Notes under the pieces: model-generated | The model's database searches: none | What the model was told of the DNA's origin: nothing | What the model saw: only the letters and a program-made list of their open reading frames with translations | Assembly: GCA_030621275.1 (NCBI GenBank) | Contig: JAUXHY010000060.1 | Location: forward strand, 1-7,121 | Reading direction: 5' to 3' | Source of the DNA: a bacterium | GTDB taxonomy: Bacteria; Fidelibacterota; Marinisomatia; Marinisomatales; JAHJCW01 | Length of the DNA: 7,121 nt | Shown: positions 4,814 through 7,121 of the stretch, one piece after another | Layout: each line of letters opens with the position of its first letter | How positions within the stretch are numbered: the stretch's first letter is position 1 | Translations under genes and position numbers: made by a program

Positions 4814-7121
4814 ATGAAAGAATTTGATCATAAAATAATCGATAAAAAATGGCAAGATTATTGGGAGAAAAATAAAACTTTCCAAGCTGTAGATTTCTCC
4901 AATAAAGAAAAATTCTATTGTCTAGTTGAATTTCCATATCCATCGGGAGATGGTTTACATGTAGGACATCCGCGTTCATATACTGCATTAGATATTTTAT
5001 CACGTAAAAAACGGATGGAAGGTTATAACGTATTGTTTCCTATGGGTTTCGATAGCTTTGGATTACCATCTGAAAATTATGCTATTAAAACTAGAATTCA
5101 TCCGAGTATCATTACTAAAAAGAACATCGAAAACTTCACTCGTCAATTAAAATCACTTGGGTTTTCGTTCGATTGGGGTCGAGTATTAGCTACAACTGAT
5201 CCTGATTATTACAAATGGACACAGTGGATATTTCTAAAATTCTTTGAAAAAGGGTTGGCTTACAAAACTAAAATGCCGATCAACTGGTGTAATAATTGCA
5301 AAATTGGCTTAGCAAACGAAGAAGTTATTGACGGAAAATGTGAACGGTGTGGGGGAGAGGTCGTAAAACGGGATATCGAACAATGGATGCTTCGCATTAC
5401 AAAATATGCCGATAAATTAATTGATGATCTAAAATCAATTGATTTTTTAGATAAAATTAAAGCACAGCAAATAAACTGGATAGGTCGGTCTGAGGGGGCT
5501 GATGTTACATTTAAAATCAAAAACCATAATAAATCTTTAACTGTTTTTACTACTAGACCTGATACTTTGTTTGGTGCAACCTATATGGTATTATCCCCTG
5601 AGCATGAATTAGTTCAGAGTATTTGTACTAAATCACAACTATCTAAAGTTCAGAAGTATATTAGGGAATCTGCTCAAAAAAGCGATCTTGAACGAACAGA
5701 GCTTAGTACAGTAAAAACAGGCGTAAATACAGGTGCATTTGCGATTAATCCTGTGAATGATCAGCCAATACCAATATGGATTGCCGATTATGTTTTAATC
5801 AGTTATGGAACCGGTGCAATTATGGCGGTTCCTGCACATGATTCTCGTGATTTCGAATTTGCACAAAAATTTAAATTACCAATAAAGTGTATTCTACAAC
5901 CGGACGAGGAACAGTTACAAAAAGAAAATTTGAAAGTTGAAGAAGTACTGATCGGTAAAGTTTGTTGGACTTTAGATGGTATAGCCATTCATTCATCCAA
6001 TGATAAAGGATTAAATATCAATGGGTTAGGTGTGAAAGAGGCAGTTGTCACAACCACAAAATGGCTTGAGAAACAGGGGATAGGCTCATCTGCAGTAAAT
6101 TATAAACTTAGAGATTGGGTATTCTCGCGTCAACGATATTGGGGAGAACCAATTCCATTAATTCATTGTGAAGATTGCGGATGGGTTAATGTTCCTGAAA
6201 AGGATTTACCGGTTAAATTGCCTGAAGTAGAAAAATATGAACCTACAGAAACAGGTGAATCGCCTTTAGCGGTATTACATGATTGGGTAAACACTATTTG
6301 TCCTAAATGCGGTAAATCTGCCAAACGTGAAACCGATACCATGCCAAATTGGGCAGGCTCATCTTGGTATTTCCTGAGATATATTGACCCAAAAAATGAT
6401 AAAGAGTTTGCTGATCCTGAGAAATTAAAATATTGGATGCCGGTTGATTGGTATAATGGTGGGATGGAACACACAACATTACATTTACTCTATTCTAGAT
6501 TTTGGAATAAGTTTTTATATGATTGTGATTTGGTACCACAATCTGAACCATATAATAAACGTACTTCACATGGAATGGTTTTGGGCGAAGGTGGTGAAAA
6601 AATGTCGAAATCTCGTAGTAATGTGATAAATCCTGATGACGTTGTTGAACAATATGGTGCAGATGTATTTAGAATGTATGAAATGTTTATCGGGCCTTTT
6701 GATCAATCTGCTGCATGGGATACGCATGGAATTGTTGGGATTGACAGATTTATTAAGAAAGTATGGAGATTAGTTAATGAATCTAACATAAAGGATATTG
6801 AAATTGATGATAAACAACTATTTATACTACATAACTCAATTAAATTAGTAACTGAACAGATTGATACGCTTGATTTAAATACAACTATAAGTCAACTGAT
6901 GATATTTGTAAACGAATTGAGCAAATACGACACAATATCAAAGAGTACTATAGAGGCATTAATTAAGTTATTATCGCCGTTTGCACCACATATTTCCGAA
7001 GAATTATGGCAGTTCTTAGGACATTCTGATACAATTTCCTATCAAGAATGGCCAAAATATGATGAAAAATACTTAAAAAAGAAAACTATTGTGTTACCAA
7101 TTCAGATAAGTGGAAAAGTAC
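4814..7121 (+). CDS. leuS: leucyl-tRNA synthetase, 3' end outside the window
   Basis: Class I synthetase charging tRNA-Leu in the cytoplasm; 769 codons are visible without a stop. The N-terminal catalytic core shows FPYPSGDGLHVGH with the HIGH-type signature HVGH (49-52). A zinc knuckle uses Cys159, Cys162, Cys176 and Cys179. The CP1 editing domain begins after NWIGRSEGA (221-229) and carries TTRPDT (246-251) and GTGAIMAVPAHDSRD (332-346) with Asp343 and Asp346. A second cysteine set is Cys452/455 and Cys496/499. The core resumes at TMPNWAGSSWYFLRY, with KMSKS at 596-600, followed by the anticodon-binding helices (SPFAPHISEELW, 721-732). Bacterial LeuRS is usually 800-880 residues, so only the C-terminal end is missing. 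ATG 4814 fits the family start MKEFDHKIIDKKWQDYW. No Shine-Dalgarno is present, and the leader is the tRNA-like tract. Confidence 0.98.
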   Translation, partial: MKEFDHKIIDKKWQDYWEKNKTFQAVDFSNKEKFYCLVEFPYPSGDGLHVGHPRSYTALDILSRKKRMEGYNVLFPMGFDSFGLPSENYAIKTRIHPSIITKKNIENFTRQLKSLGFSFDWGRVLATTDPDYYKWTQWIFLKFFEKGLAYKTKMPINWCNNCKIGLANEEVIDGKCERCGGEVVKRDIEQWMLRITKYADKLIDDLKSIDFLDKIKAQQINWIGRSEGADVTFKIKNHNKSLTVFTTRPDTLFGATYMVLSPEHELVQSICTKSQLSKVQKYIRESAQKSDLERTELSTVKTGVNTGAFAINPVNDQPIPIWIADYVLISYGTGAIMAVPAHDSRDFEFAQKFKLPIKCILQPDEEQLQKENLKVEEVLIGKVCWTLDGIAIHSSNDKGLNINGLGVKEAVVTTTKWLEKQGIGSSAVNYKLRDWVFSRQRYWGEPIPLIHCEDCGWVNVPEKDLPVKLPEVEKYEPTETGESPLAVLHDWVNTICPKCGKSAKRETDTMPNWAGSSWYFLRYIDPKNDKEFADPEKLKYWMPVDWYNGGMEHTTLHLLYSRFWNKFLYDCDLVPQSEPYNKRTSHGMVLGEGGEKMSKSRSNVINPDDVVEQYGADVFRMYEMFIGPFDQSAAWDTHGIVGIDRFIKKVWRLVNESNIKDIEIDDKQLFILHNSIKLVTEQIDTLDLNTTISQLMIFVNELSKYDTISKSTIEALIKLLSPFAPHISEELWQFLGHSDTISYQEWPKYDEKYLKKKTIVLPIQISGKV

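Noticed and set aside
4779..4815. Hairpin after the GIY-YIG gene as a terminator protecting leuS
   Set aside because: The stem is strong, but the next T-rich bases come about 11 nt later, so it does not have terminator form. Its likeness to the hairpin at 4331 explains it better.
5260..6626. Short open frames on both strands within the leuS region
   Set aside because: The whole interval is covered by a continuous LeuRS frame with both class I signatures, the editing domain and the zinc ligands.
1..7121. CRISPR array, insertion-sequence inverted repeats or rRNA
   Set aside because: No regularly spaced direct repeats, no transposase and no rRNA-like sequence were found on either strand.

Overview
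This is an AT-rich bacterial window with ordinary stop-codon usage: TAA, TGA and TAG all end intact genes. TAnnTTTG promoter -7 motifs lie before both tRNA-Pro copies and before the minus-strand operon. That motif is known from Bacteroidota, so a member of that phylum or of the wider FCB group is the best guess. The taxonomy is inference. The gene content (GPH-type sugar symporter, SGNH hydrolase, SufE, DUF2914 protein, YqaA, LeuRS) does not settle it.

Layout. Bases 1-33 may hold the first codons of a minus-strand gene that leaves the window, and 34-313 show nothing convincing. On the minus strand (2372 to 314) a probable two-gene operon encodes a secreted SGNH/GDSL esterase, broken by one in-frame TGA, followed 19 nt later by a GPH (MelB-like) sugar:cation symporter that starts at TTG behind a strong Shine-Dalgarno. 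From about 2494 the plus strand carries sufE, broken by one in-frame TAA, then a two-helix membrane protein with a C-terminal DUF2914 domain, then a YqaA-family (DedA/VTT-type) membrane protein.

The unusual part is 4309-4813. A degenerate tRNA-Pro copy (4322-4386), whose D-arm is replaced by a GC-rich hairpin, comes first. An intact tRNA-Pro(CGG) (4451-4525) follows. A GIY-YIG nuclease ORF starts 4 nt after the tRNA body, and a third, partial tRNA-Pro 3' end (4772-4806) overlaps the ORF's last codons; its T-arm is replaced by a hairpin related to the first one. leuS (leucyl-tRNA synthetase) starts 7 nt after this tract and runs off the right edge. The arrangement looks like a very compact nuclease element that uses the 3' end of a tRNA gene as its target and rebuilds a tRNA-like end at its far side, together with a hairpin module that has entered tRNA arms twice. 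This is the best candidate here for an undescribed system.

Working together: the hydrolase and symporter probably released and imported a sugar or glycoside. SufE would donate sulfur to a SufS desulfurase encoded elsewhere. tRNA-Pro and LeuRS serve translation and may share transcription through the inserted element. The two adjacent genes with single nonsense codons point to recent decay or base-call error, not to a changed genetic code.
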